Below are positions 1-13,654 of a stretch of DNA of 64,000 nucleotides, piece after piece. The number at the start of each line of letters is the position of its first letter. The first letter of the stretch is position 1. The stretch is from Manihot esculenta (taxonomy: Eukaryota; Streptophyta; Magnoliopsida; Malpighiales; Euphorbiaceae), in assembly GCF_001659605.2 (NCBI RefSeq), contig NC_035171.2, forward strand, positions 32,753,315 to 32,817,314, written 5' to 3'. Made by a program: the position numbers and the translations under genes. The notes beneath the pieces are model-generated. The model was given only the letters and a program-made list of their open reading frames with translations. It did not search any database and had not been told where the DNA came from.

Positions 1-22
1 AACAATACTAAAGAACTAAGCC

Positions 23-895
23 ATGGCTGCCTGTGGAAGCCTTCAGCATATCTTCGAAAATCCATTACCAGAAACTGCTCCACTTCTTGAATCCCTCTCT
101 TCTTGGAAGCAAATCAAGCCTGTAAAACCCATCCAGCAATCATCGTTCGCTGACATATTCGGTGAGCTTCATTTCAAAGAAAATTCTGAGTTACTTTCAT
201 CACCACCTTCGTTTCCTGTATCATGCTTCTCTTCCCCTTCCTCATCTTGTATAGATTCAATCCCACACCCTGCAACTTCAAAACTGGACAAACTTGATAG
301 TTTAGATAATGAATATGAGAGCAAGAAGAGCCCATCACAGGACTTCTTTTCAAGCACACCAAAGAATCATCAATACATAGGTGGCCACAATAATGGCGAG
401 AGCTTTTCACAAAGGAAATATGAGAGCTTGCAACTATGCACAGAAGGGCTTGGTTTTGAAAGCTTTGATGATGTTTACTTTAACAATGAGATAAACGAAT
501 GTTGGAATGACCAAGAAGAGAAAGCAAGCATTACAAGGCATTCAACAACACAGAATCTAAGTGGAGAAATCCGGCGGTCCAGGCAGAATGGCAGAGCATT
601 CCCTCCGCCAATTTCATGCATAGGCAAGAGTGGAAAGCCTTGGGTTTCCTTCAAGTCTTATAGACATGATGGCAGGTTCGTGCTTAAGCAAGTAAGGATT
701 CCTAGCCAAGAGCTTTTACATGCATGTAGAGAAGATGGCCGTTTAAAGCTGCACTTTGTTCAGCCAAGTGATGAAATTCTTGAAGAAGAAGATGGTGATG
801 AAGAGGTGGGGGGAGAAGGAATCTACATAGAAGATACTGAGCAAGAAGAAAATGAAGAAACAGGCAACAAAAATGATGAGGAAGATGACAGATGA
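23..895 (+). CDS. FANTASTIC FOUR (FAF)-like protein, intronless, 290 aa
   Basis: Plant-specific FAF family protein. Arabidopsis members act in shoot-meristem size control and repress WUSCHEL; that role is family knowledge, not shown here. The conserved FAF block lies at about residues 193-247, beginning FPPPISCIGKSGKPWVSFKS and running through the RIPSQELLHACREDGRLKL stretch. It is followed by an acidic Glu/Asp tail (about 252-290), also typical. The N-terminal half is Ser-rich and low complexity. The frame is open from the first ATG to TGA with no intron, as usual for FAF genes. The start codon is only 22 bases from the window edge, so the promoter is not visible. The closest paralog (FAF1-4 or a FAF-like protein) is not determined. 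Confidence 0.88.
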   Translation: MAACGSLQHIFENPLPETAPLLESLSSWKQIKPVKPIQQSSFADIFGELHFKENSELLSSPPSFPVSCFSSPSSSCIDSIPHPATSKLDKLDSLDNEYESKKSPSQDFFSSTPKNHQYIGGHNNGESFSQRKYESLQLCTEGLGFESFDDVYFNNEINECWNDQEEKASITRHSTTQNLSGEIRRSRQNGRAFPPPISCIGKSGKPWVSFKSYRHDGRFVLKQVRIPSQELLHACREDGRLKLHFVQPSDEILEEEDGDEEVGGEGIYIEDTEQEENEETGNKNDEEDDR

Positions 896-3800
896 AAAGA
901 ACAAGGTGCAGCAGGCATAAAGTCAAGGGCAATTGTCATATATCGGTAGGAATATTTTTTGCTCTAGTAGAAAAATCTCTAGCTTCTGTTTTTTCTTCCA
1001 GAGTTATTTTCAAATAAACAGAGAAAAAAGAGGAAAATATCTCCGACTAGCTAAGCGTAATTTCTTATCCTTCCCTTTCTTTTTCTCTCACCCGCTCTTT
1101 TCTTTTGCTTTATATTTCGCATTCAGAGCATCAAGAATCTATTAAAAAGAAAGAAAGAATAACACAATAATTGGATTTCACAATTAAGATTGCAAAGCAT
1201 CAGTGAGTATTCTACAGTTGTATTAATGATAATTAATACTTAAAAATTTTCATACATATAATAATCTATTTCCTCTAAATTAATTCAGATGCTGAATGAT
1301 GTGCATTCTGAGTTTTGCCTTGAACAGAAAGGCAACTTTAAAAAACAAAAATTCAGTTTATGGGTATCCACACTTGCATCAATTATGATATCAACTACTT
1401 TTAGAGGGTCCCTGTGAACTGTCAATCCCAATATAAAATTTCCAATTTCCATTCAATCACTCTTGCACCATATTCTTGGGAGACCATTGTTTGGCAATTA
1501 AAAAATAAAAAATAACCTGCTTTACATAATGTCCCCATATTCCAGCACAGAAACATTTGATATTCATGTGCAGAGGAAAGGAAAACAATGAAATTGTTTA
1601 GACGAAGAAACAGCTGGAACCTCCAAATTAGCTATGACACCAAATTGCACTAAAGGCATTATGGAAGTAGAAAAAGCATGCAAATTTGACATTCTCTTTA
1701 AGATCTTTCAGCTACTTTCTACGGTAGCTGGAAAGGAACAGATTATGACTCAAGATCTGCATAAGAATTCTGATAATGGCATGACAAATCAAAACTACAC
1801 CTTTCATGCAAAGCATGTGATACTACTGTGTGTACGCGCATGTTTTTAGTTTATTTTATCTTTCGATGGACATGATGACTATATCCTGAATATCGAAGCA
1901 GGCTTTGAGAATTGTGGATTTTGTTCAGTGGAACACCCAGAACCTCATATGAATACGCCCTTCTGCTAACACATAAATCAGGCTTATTTAAGGTTTGATA
2001 ATACCAGCTTACATACCAAATACTACACATTCAGGCCCCAGAACCAAGTAATTCTGAACCAGAATAGATTCTTATAGTAATCTTTTTCAACATGAAAGAC
2101 GTTGAAAGAGAACAGAGCATTCCAGAAACCTGTTAGACTGCAGATATTCTATGGACAATAAACAGAAAGATCCCTTTCCCTGGACACATGGCAAGAAATG
2201 GATCCCAAATCTTAAAAATAGATAAAATCTGTTTCTGCCTGGCCTCATAGCTATATGGACTGTATAGCACTTTGCCACATCCCAGATCTGGTCATTTCTC
2301 CCTACTTTGATGGTATGTGGGATGAAGAGAGGGAGGAAGTCTTCCCACTCTAAATCCATGTAATCCACTTAGTTTATTATTAATTTTATTAAAAAATATT
2401 TAATTTATTATCTATATTTAAATACATTGGTTGGATTTTACTATAAAATGAGAAATAAATAAATAATTTACTATTATATTTCTGACATATAATTTATTTT
2501 TAATAAATAAATTCATATTTTACATTGATAAATTGAAATAAACAAATAAACAGAAACGAAGAAAATCTCCTTACGAAATGAAAAGAATAAATTCTACATT
2601 GCCAACCTTCGTGTGGATTCTTAATTGTGCAAAGGAAATAAGGATAAATTAAAGATGAAAAATGAAGAGAGAAAAAAAAAAGATAATAAATTTCTTTTTC
2701 TATTTGTTTAAAATACCAGTTTACCATGCATACAATATTTGAAGCCCTAACAAGGGCAAACCACAGGGAGCGTGGAAATATTTAAATACCATGCATTTTT
2801 AAACTAAGCCAATTTTTAAATAATATAGAAAGAAATAAAAAAAGTTTCTCCTAATAGCATTACTTAATTGCCAAAAAGTTATAATTTTTTAATATGATGC
2901 TGCGGTTATACAAGTAATTTTGATAGACGTAATATTTAATTTTCTCATTTCACTGCAAGTTAGAGAAAATATGTTTTAGGTTTCTCTTCCTTCTCCTTTC
3001 TCATCTTCTCTCTTCCCCTGTTTGTTGTCTAAACAAGTGAAATTTCCTCCCCTTCTCTTCTCTTTATTTCCCTACATCCAAACAAAGAAACCATCTACAA
3101 TCACACAAGTAATTTTTTCATCCCAGCATATGGCTGCAGCCTATCAGTATACTGTTATTTATGAGATAAATTGAACAGACCATTGAACAAGCACCAAACA
3201 TGACCTATGCTATTATGTATGCACCCGTCCTGAAGTAAATCTTGGGATGCCAATTTAATGAAATCAACTAGGGTGAAGAGGACAAAAAGTAAGGATTCCA
3301 AACTTTTGGGACCGCATGTTATCGCTTTGCATGACCATCCAAAATCATGTGATGTATTGACCTAGGCAATCTTGCAAGTATGAATCCTCTAATGGATAAT
3401 GGTGGACCACAGTACTACAGTATGTGACAGCTATATACCACTTTTTCAATCAAGAATTAAGGCCTAAAGAAAAAAAAAAAAAAAAGAAGAGGAAAAAGGA
3501 AAAAGAAGAAAAGGGAAAAGAAGCTATATGCTTTGTAAATCATAAAACAGGCCTTAGATTCAAATTCATCACGTTCTAAGTAATTTCTCTTTGATCTTCA
3601 AACATATATGAACTATTTCCTCATCCCATAAATATAACATATGTGGGAAAATGTTTTATGAAGTTAACTGGTTACCTCTACAACGTTGTGCTGTTGTTTG
3701 TAATAAGCAGCATAAAATCACAGCAAGGGTTCACTGCCACCTAATGTCAAGAGAACCTTGTAAAGATCTGGACATCAATCTCAAAATATCCCCAAACTAG

Positions 3801-5582
3801 GTCTCTTGTATTTGGATTTGTCTATATCAAACTTAGCAACAAGAACAGCTTCCTCTTTATCACCAGCAACTGCAACAATTCCCCAACTGGGTCATGCACC
3901 TCAAATTATTTAAGATCTACATGTCCATGAACTCAATAACAACATATTAAAATAATAATAATACTAATAATAAAGAAAGGAAACCTGCTCTGAACGAGTT
4001 CCCGTAAAGTATGATCTTGCTATCTCCATGCTCACTCTGGATTATTTCCTTTCTAATGCGATTTGAAGCTAATAGAAGATACCTGAATTCGTAAAGACGT
4101 AAACTAATCCCTTTCCATGGAGATCAAAATGGAAATGCCACACACAGAAGATGCTCACAATTGATTGCAGGCCTTGTTACCACTAGATACACACTTCATT
4201 GTCAATATGGGAACTTCATGAACATCAGTCATAGACCTACCACCAATTTAAGTTACTTTCTCAGAAAGTAGCCCTCTTCCTTTCATGGGATGGAATGAAG
4301 GAAAGGTTAACATCCTCAATTTTTATATTGTAGCAAACTGTAATAGTCTTGTGATTTGACTTTTTACAATGAAGAAAAGATATACTACACAAGATATTTT
4401 GTTTCGAAGCACAGAACACCACTCCAGAGTACTTGTAAGCAACCAGACTGGATTTTGTTAAATAAGGTGGACAAGAAAACATTTTATAAATGAACTCTCA
4501 AAAGCAAGAAAACTAAAACAATCAGGATAGAAAAACTAAGTGGCGAGCAATGTGATCCACACCAAAACTAAAACAGAATCACCAAATACTACACTATCCT
4601 TTCTCACCATATTAGCCCCAGCATCCCCCTGCATCACTGACTTCCAGTGATCACATGAATCAAGTCCATCTTGAGGTTCAGTTCGGAACCAATATTCAAT
4701 AGGGTAAAATAATATTTTGCAACTTGCAGAACCATAGTTTGGGCTTCTCTAGAAACCACTGAACCCAGCATATCGCTGACATAAAGTCAGGGGGAAGAAG
4801 GTGCTGCCTCAGTCAGCAGCATATACAAGACTCTGAATTAAACAAACGATAAAAATAGCATCATCCATCCTCCAGTATTGGATATAGTAAATAAAGTAGG
4901 TAATATTGCCACGTAAAACTGAAGTTTTGAGCAGGTAAAAAAAGGCCATGTGCTTAGCAACATAAATATCAGGGGAAAATGCAAATTGGCAATCAAAGAA
5001 TGAACAAGTAAATGGTGTCAGTCGGTGTGTGCGGTGAAATTAATAATTGATGTGACTATTTGTGTCTCTGAATTTGGTGAATTAGCTTGGTTTAAAATAT
5101 TTTTTAATATTTAATAAAATTTAATATATTTAAAATTAATATAATTAAAAAATTAATATAAAAAAATTATAAAATAGAAAAAATATAAAAATATTAATAA
5201 TATTTTTTATATTCCTTCATTTATTAATTTTCTTCATTAATAAATTATCATGACAATTTGCAAGTTAAATTATATAATATTCTGTTCTATTATTTTCAAT
5301 TTATGGCATTTTATTTATATTCAAGTCTAATATATTTGCTTAGTCTAATTTGATTCCATAATAAAAAATATATGTAATTCAGTTGGAAGTATAATTTTTT
5401 ATAAATATAATTTATATAAAAAATTAGTTAAATGTATAAATATAAATTAAGATAAGAAAAATCAGAACCACAGTAAATTAATTTTTGATTAAGTTTTAAA
5501 TTGAAATTCATTTAATAATATTTTCTTTCTACCAAATATCGTTGAGGAAAAAAAAAATACTACTACAAGATACCTGAAATCA
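896..5582. other. Intergenic region, no gene recognised
   Basis: About 4.7 kb between the FAF-like gene and the MSI1 promoter. It starts with the FAF 3' region. Open frames are short and show no recognisable family on either strand. There is a purine-rich tract near 3468-3525 and a very AT-rich block at about 5090-5530. Small RNAs or enhancers cannot be excluded. Confidence 0.6.
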
Positions 5583-5615
5583 TTTTGGCGGAAACATTGT
5601 GGTTTTGGCGGAAAC
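5583..5615. promoter_or_regulatory. Two E2F-type sites upstream of MSI1
   Basis: The 13-mer TTTTGGCGGAAAC occurs at 5583-5595 and again, identical, at 5603-5615, exactly 20 bp apart. It fits the plant E2F consensus (WTTSSCSS; TTTGGCGGAAA form). The pair ends 116 bp upstream of the MSI1 ATG, where a proximal promoter would lie. E2F/RBR control of MSI1 has been described in Arabidopsis, so the placement makes biological sense. Binding itself is inferred. Confidence 0.65.
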
Positions 5616-5638
5616 CGTCCCCAAATTTCACTGCCTAG

Positions 5639-8190
<2,552 letters not shown>

Positions 8191-8756
8191 GTGTATTTTC
8201 CATTGCTTTGGGAGCCTAGGGTGTTGGATAAATGTCAATTATAAAATAGGTAGCTTAGTATTATTTATTTCTTTTCTTTTTTATTCTCTTTGTAATGTTT
8301 GCCAATCTGGCCTCCAATATTCGTTGGCTCCCTGTTGAGCTCAGGAAAGACCTATTTTTGAATTGGAAGCATAGTGATCCATAATATTTATATATGTAGA
8401 ACTTGATTACTATTTGCATTCACATCCTGAAATCAATGGTATGTATTTACTATGTAGTGAAGACAAGAGTGCCTGTTATGGTTATGATTTTAAACTTGAA
8501 AGAGTTGCTGATGGAGATTTTACCCCTGAATTGCGTGAGGGAATTAGAGTTTCAAACAGCAGAAAGCATTTTCAAAATCCCTAGTAATATATATTTGATT
8601 GGATAATTTCATTTGGCAATTAACACATAAAATTTGCTATGAAAATGTAACGAGTAAAATTAATTCCCATAACTTCATAACAAATGCCGCAGATATGACA
8701 TCGTTTTTGAGAGCAGAGAATTGTTCATTCCATGTAAAAAATACAAAGCATCAGCC
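8191..8756. other. Convergent intergenic spacer
   Basis: 566 bp holding the MSI1 3' region and, on the other strand, the 3' region of the LEA_2 gene. Only short frames without family similarity are seen. Confidence 0.6.
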
Positions 8757-9308
8757 TCAAGTAAGAAGGAGATCCAGCTGGGACTTGTTCTCCTGATCAA
8801 TCACATCGAGGAACAAGGGATCAACGGTCACATGACTGTCAACGTGGACCTTAAACTTGTGCTCCCACAACGCCAGCTTAGCCGCTCCCTCAACATCCAC
8901 CTTAGCATCAAGCACCATCTCTCTCTTAGTTACGTCGCTGAAAAACTTGTAGGCATGGTGAGCCAGCTGGAGCCCGTTGAGCCGAGCCTGGAGCCGGAGC
9001 AACTTACATGACCTGGAAGGCTGAGAGCCCGCCTCCAACTGAGCCGAGCCGAGGAGAGACCCGTCGTAGAGGATGGACATGGTGGTGGAGGAGTAGTGGA
9101 CTGGGGCGATGTTGGGGTTGGTGACGTGTACGGTGAGGAGTAGCTCGGCGTCGAGGACGGGAAGGTTAAGCTTGAAGGAAGTTAAGTCGATTGAAATCAA
9201 ATGGAAGGTTGGGTCTTTGGGCTTGGAGTTGATGAGGGCTGTTAACGCCGTAGCCGACGCTGCACCGATGAAAGCGGACGTCCAGCTCCATTTGACCTTT
9301 TTGCCCAT
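8757..9308 (-). CDS. LEA_2 (LEA14/WHy-type) late embryogenesis abundant protein, 183 aa
   Basis: Intronless 183-residue protein on the minus strand. The LEA_2/WHy fold region covers about residues 30-150, with the family signature of alternating hydrophobic strands (for example LDAELLLTVHVTNPNIAPVHYSS) and a conserved C-terminal VDPLFLDVIDQEN segment. The N-terminus has a small hydrophobic Ala/Thr-rich stretch (residues 12-26) that could be a weak membrane anchor. LEA_2 proteins are mostly cytosolic or plastid-associated, structured and stress-induced. The ATG at 9308 starts MGKKVKWSWTSA, which matches homologues as I recall them. ABRE-like elements upstream fit an ABA or drought role. The specific subgroup is not resolved. 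Confidence 0.88.
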   Translation of the reverse strand: MGKKVKWSWTSAFIGAASATALTALINSKPKDPTFHLISIDLTSFKLNLPVLDAELLLTVHVTNPNIAPVHYSSTTMSILYDGSLLGSAQLEAGSQPSRSCKLLRLQARLNGLQLAHHAYKFFSDVTKREMVLDAKVDVEGAAKLALWEHKFKVHVDSHVTVDPLFLDVIDQENKSQLDLLLT

Positions 9309-9408
9309 GGATTTAGCAGGTAGATCTATCTACCTCCTCTTCTCGGTATTCAAATTGTTATGTCAAACGGGTCTGGTGAGTCATGAGTGAAATTACGGGA
9401 GTGAAGTC

Positions 9409-9503
9409 TACGTGGATCGTAGCCTAGGGGTTAATGCGAGGAGATTTTGGTATTTTGATAAAACATACTTTGGGCAGATTTCGAGGAACAGCACGACACG
9501 TGG
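9409..9503 (-). promoter_or_regulatory. ABRE/G-box-like elements upstream of the LEA_2 gene
   Basis: A TACGTGG core at 9409-9415 and an ACACGTGG (CACGTG G-box core 9497-9502) lie about 100 and 190 bp upstream of the LEA_2 start codon. ABA-responsive genes usually carry at least two ACGT cores, so the pair supports ABA regulation. A TGAGTCA bZIP-like site lies near 9377. These are motif matches only. Confidence 0.5.
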
Positions 9504-10056
9504 ACGCGGCGCGGTTGTGTGAAATCGCGAAGGCTTTTGAGTCGGTCGACAAAATAAACCCACAAACTCCATAAATCTTACTCATCTACTACTAGTTTCT
9601 TAGAAAAAAAAAATCTACTACTTGTTTAATTAAGATATTGTAAATTTAATCTTGATTTAAATTTTTATCATTTGATAATTAACATATTAAAAAAAAGTTT
9701 GTAATGCCAATAATTTTTTTAACTATGCAATTAGTCAATAAATAGCATAAGTTTCTGAAATATTCATAAATTTATTCAAATATTTAAAAAATTACACTGC
9801 CAATTAATTAAAGCCGTAAAATCATATTAATTTCAATTTTTAAATAATTTAGGTATATATTTTCAGAGTTCAAGACCACATACTCACGCATTGATTTCTC
9901 AATCTCATCCTTAAAGCGGGGATAAGAGGAGAAAGAAGTTGTAGGCGGAGGAAGCCATAAAGCAACCTCCATGAATGCATCACCAGCTTACGCACTGCAT
10001 TGACTGCTCCACGCTGTTTATCAAACTTAAGAAAGAAGTTTTATCATTCTGACTAC
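9504..10056. other. Divergent intergenic region between LEA_2 and CML48-like genes
   Basis: AT-rich sequence shared by two divergent promoters. On the minus strand at about 9882-9972 an ATG opens about 30 codons of protein-like sequence (starting MEVALWLPPPTTSFSSYPRF) that ends at a good GTGAGT donor. It could be a first exon or a relic. No partner exon was identified. Confidence 0.4.

Positions 10057-10089
<33 letters not shown>
10057..10089. repeat. Compound (AT)n(AC)n microsatellite
   Basis: An AT dinucleotide run followed directly by an AC dinucleotide run, about 40 bp upstream of the CML48-like start codon. It is likely polymorphic in length. Confidence 0.9.
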
Positions 10090-10127
10090 GCCCCATATAA
10101 ATTTTTGATTCACTGTTTACTCCTTCA

Positions 10128-12414
10128 ATGTCTTCTTATACCAGACCAAACTCATCTCAGCAGTCATATGCCCCTTCTGCACCATCCCTGCCGGACTCTT
10201 TTGACCAGCAGCAGAACCACGCATATGATAGTCCTCCTCCAAGTGATTACATGCGGCAGCAGCATCAACCGTCGCCTTCTTATGCGGCAGGATATGGACG
10301 GAGCGAGTACTCTTATGGGTACTCTGGTTTTCCACAGGGAACACATCCAGATGTGATTAGGAGCTTTCAGATGGTGGATAGGGACAGGAGTGGATATATA
10401 GATGAGAACGAGTTGCAACAAGCTCTCTCTTCTGGATACCAGCGATTCAATATTGGGACTATTAGGCTGCTTATGTTTCTGTTCAAGAATCCACATGATC
10501 CTCTACGAATTGGTGAGTTCTAAAATAATTGATCTGAGGACAAACTGAATATTACTAATATACTGGATTAGATAAGATCTTGTTGTTGATTTGGGGATTT
10601 TAATTGTTGAGACCGCGATTTTCTAGTGATTCTAATCTATCATCATTCAATTTGATTGTTTCTGTGAAATTGGAGACTATATCTAGTTTATACATGGGTA
10701 CTTTTCATTTTTGTAAGAATATGTTTTTGGGATATGCTTGTGTTGCTTTTTTGTATCTCACAGATTTTTAATTTTAATTAAAATTGGGTGTGAGCTGTGC
10801 AACAAAGGAAAGAAAGAAAAAAAAGGGGTTTTAAGCTTTCTCTTTAAATTTCATTGATCTGTTCAAATTGGATGCCTTTACTTTTACATTGTTGGGAAGG
10901 TATGATTGCACAACAGTGATGTCGGCTTTTCCTTTTTAATGTAGGGCCTAACGAGTTTGCTGCTTTGTGGAGTTGTCTTGGTCAATGGCGAGTGAGTAGT
11001 TTCATACTTAAAACTTTCTTTTAAGTTGCCTTCTAAGAAAATTCATGCATTAGCATTTCCTTTTTCGGATATGTTTTGCCAATGGTATATAGTGATTCAA
11101 TTATCAGCCTTTTGAAAACTGTTTTGATTCTTATATTCATTTTAACTATCTATAATTGAAGGTCAATAGTCTATATAGTAGAAGAATTTATAGGGAAATG
11201 AATTGCAAATGTGCCTTGTTTAGCTTCAATAATGAATTCATAGTTAATTTATAATTCTACTTATTCACACTGGAAGAGAAAATATGTGCTCCTCTTAGCT
11301 AGCATTAATTCCCATTTATGCAACTTGTTCAACTCTAAACTGTCTTGATTTTTGTTGGCAACGTCTGAGGAATGGAACTTTTTGTTGAAGATATTGCTAG
11401 TAGACTAAAATGCTAAACCTTTGTTATTATTACTTCTTTGTGCTAATCTGTCATGAATATGGAGGAAAGGAAAATAGAAAGTCAAGCTTATTTCATTAAT
11501 CAGATCTAAACATATCTACAATGATGTTGTGGGTGTTCCTTTTTCTTTTAATATATGACAAAATATTTGGGGAGGAAAAGAGTTGTTTAGGTACTTGTTA
11601 AGTGAGCTCATGTGTGCATGTGCACAAGTGTTGAATCATCACCATTCTTTTCAATGGCAGAACACATTTGATTGTCCATGGAAATAATAATACAATGGCA
11701 TAAACATCATTATTCAGCTAGAATGCCTCAACTAAGTTTTTGTTATTGTGAGGTTTTTTACTTTGAAGATGCTATTGTCACGTGCTAGTTGTGTGACATG
11801 AGTGTAGCTATTAAACGATGAGTTTATAAATTTCTTTTGCACAGGCGATATTTGAGAGATATGATAAAGACAGGAATGGGAAAATCGACTTGTTTGAATT
11901 GAGGGATGCTCTTTATGGCATTGGTTATGCAATCCCACCTCCTGTTCTCAAAGTACTGATTTCCAAGTATGATGATGGAAGTGGCAAAAAGATAGAACTC
12001 AACTTTGATGATTTTGTTGAGTAAGTTCTTCGTTTAGATTTTTCTGAAATGAATTGATTTAAATGGGATTTTAAATCTGATTATATTTCTTTTGTCTTGT
12101 GTTGTTTTGACTTGCAGATGTGGTATGATTCTGAAGGTGAGACCATAACTTAGAAGTCTTATTATATTCTTCACCTTATTTCACCGGTCAATATTATCCC
12201 TAGATAAAAATGGTGCCTTAAGAAGTATGCAAATGCACCCTTGTAGAATGATGAAAGTCTTTTTTGCAGGATCTTGATATTCATTTTAATCTCTGGTTTT
12301 CAGGGTTTAACTGAGAGATTTAAGCAGAAGGATTCGCGTTATACTGGTACAGCAACCTTCAATTATGATGAATTCATGTCTATGGTCATTCCTTTTCTTG
12401 TATCATATGATTGA
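10128..12414 (+). CDS. CML48-type calcium-binding protein (penta-EF-hand/PDCD6-like), 245 aa, five exons
   Basis: Exons 10128-10512, 10945-10991, 11845-12020, 12118-12136 and 12304-12414 give 245 residues with phases that fit at each GT-AG junction. The N-terminal third is Pro/Gln/Tyr/Ser-rich and disordered, as in plant CML48-50 and animal PDCD6/ALG-2 relatives. Canonical EF-hand loops lie at residues 84-95 (DRDRSGYIDENE) and 151-162 (DKDRNGKIDLFE). A following segment (KYDDGSGKKIELNFDDF) is a degenerate third hand. It is expected to be a Ca2+ sensor that exposes a hydrophobic surface to partners on calcium binding. The length is nearer CML48 than the longer CML49 or CML50. Exon 4 is only 19 nt, so automated models may skip it. 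Confidence 0.9.
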
Positions 12415-13654
12415 TTGTGAAACTCCCATGTTATGATCTTTGTTTAGTGTGCCCCCCCCTCATTACTCTCTAGTTCAAGAGTTGTATTCAATTATTTGTT
12501 TTTTATTTTGATTTTTTATTTTAAAATTTATAGTTTTGTTTGTAGAGGGCGGAAGAACCTGTCTGTTAAGTTAGCCGTTATCATTTTTTAGAAATGTGTA
12601 TAGAGACAATGATAATCTCCCAATGCTACTAATTCTGAATTTTGTCCATAACAACCATAGAAACACACAGCTAGAAATAGCAAGGTAAATGCCTTTTTCT
12701 GTGTCTTATGCTATTAGTAATATTTGATTTCTTCTATTTGGAAGAATAGATGAAGGTGTCTTTAACCAACATTTTTGTTCATTTTTGTCAGGTAATCCGT
12801 AAGGGATTTAAAGATGGTAAAGTATGGACAATAAAATTTCAGGGATGAAGTTTGGGAGCTAATGCCTAATAGTATATAAGCAAAACGGAGATGAAAGTGT
12901 TCAAGAATAATAAAAAACTCAAAAATAAAATAATAATTTATCTACATAAAGTTAAAAGAATTTTTTTGTTGTTGAATGATAAAAATTGGTCCTTAAGATC
13001 GTACGAATAGTCTCGGTGCGTGAAAACTAACTCAAGGATATTCTTAAGTACTAATCTAATCTCAGGCGTAGCCATATGAAAAGCCCCAAAAGAAAAAAAA
13101 TACGTATTTTAACTGTTTATTAATGGTATAAATAGAGGAAATGACAAAAATATACAACAAAATTAAAATTTAAATCTAGTCTCGTGTGAAAGCTAACCTA
13201 AGGATATTCTTATCTCAAGTGCCCATATAAGAATATCCTTATAAGTAATTTAAAAAAAAAAAAAACAATCTTTATTATTAACGGTATAAATGAAGGGAAG
13301 CACGAAAGTATAGAACAAAAAATTTAAAACACTTTTGTATACTTTTTTTTAAATATGGAACCGTAATTGTTAATTATGGCACAACAGATACGTTTTAAAT
13401 GAAAAAAAGGTAAATAACACAAAGAAGTTTTGGAACTCTACCTCAGACTTTGAATCCTACGTTCTGTAACTCGACATTCTGTGCTGAGGGTCTATCTGTG
13501 TCTCTCTCTTTATATGCTAAAAATTTACAAAATATCAAGTTCTTAAGCTAATTGGAAGTGATATATTTCTTTCAGAAGTTGGGAGAAAAATCACACTAGG
13601 TTTCACATCAAATCTAGTCGTGATTTAGTACACTATAAACTGCACTACGGTAAG
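12415..13654. other. Intergenic region downstream of the CML48-like gene
   Basis: 1.2 kb of AT-rich DNA with no recognisable coding frame. It contains the CML48-like 3' region and a diverged tandem duplication listed separately. Confidence 0.6.
13010..13323 (+). repeat. Diverged tandem duplication, two copies about 170 bp apart
   Basis: Two related segments, about 13010-13162 and 13181-13323. Each starts with a GTCTCG-GTG-GAAA-CTAAC-AAGGATATTCTTA pattern and ends with a TTTATTA-GGTATAAAT-GA-AAAGTATA-AACAAAA pattern. Substitutions and small indels indicate an old duplication of unknown origin. Confidence 0.55.

Noticed and set aside
2087..2368. 93-codon minus-strand frame upstream of MSI1
   Set aside because: No recognisable domain, no convincing splice or promoter context, and ordinary length for a chance frame in this composition.
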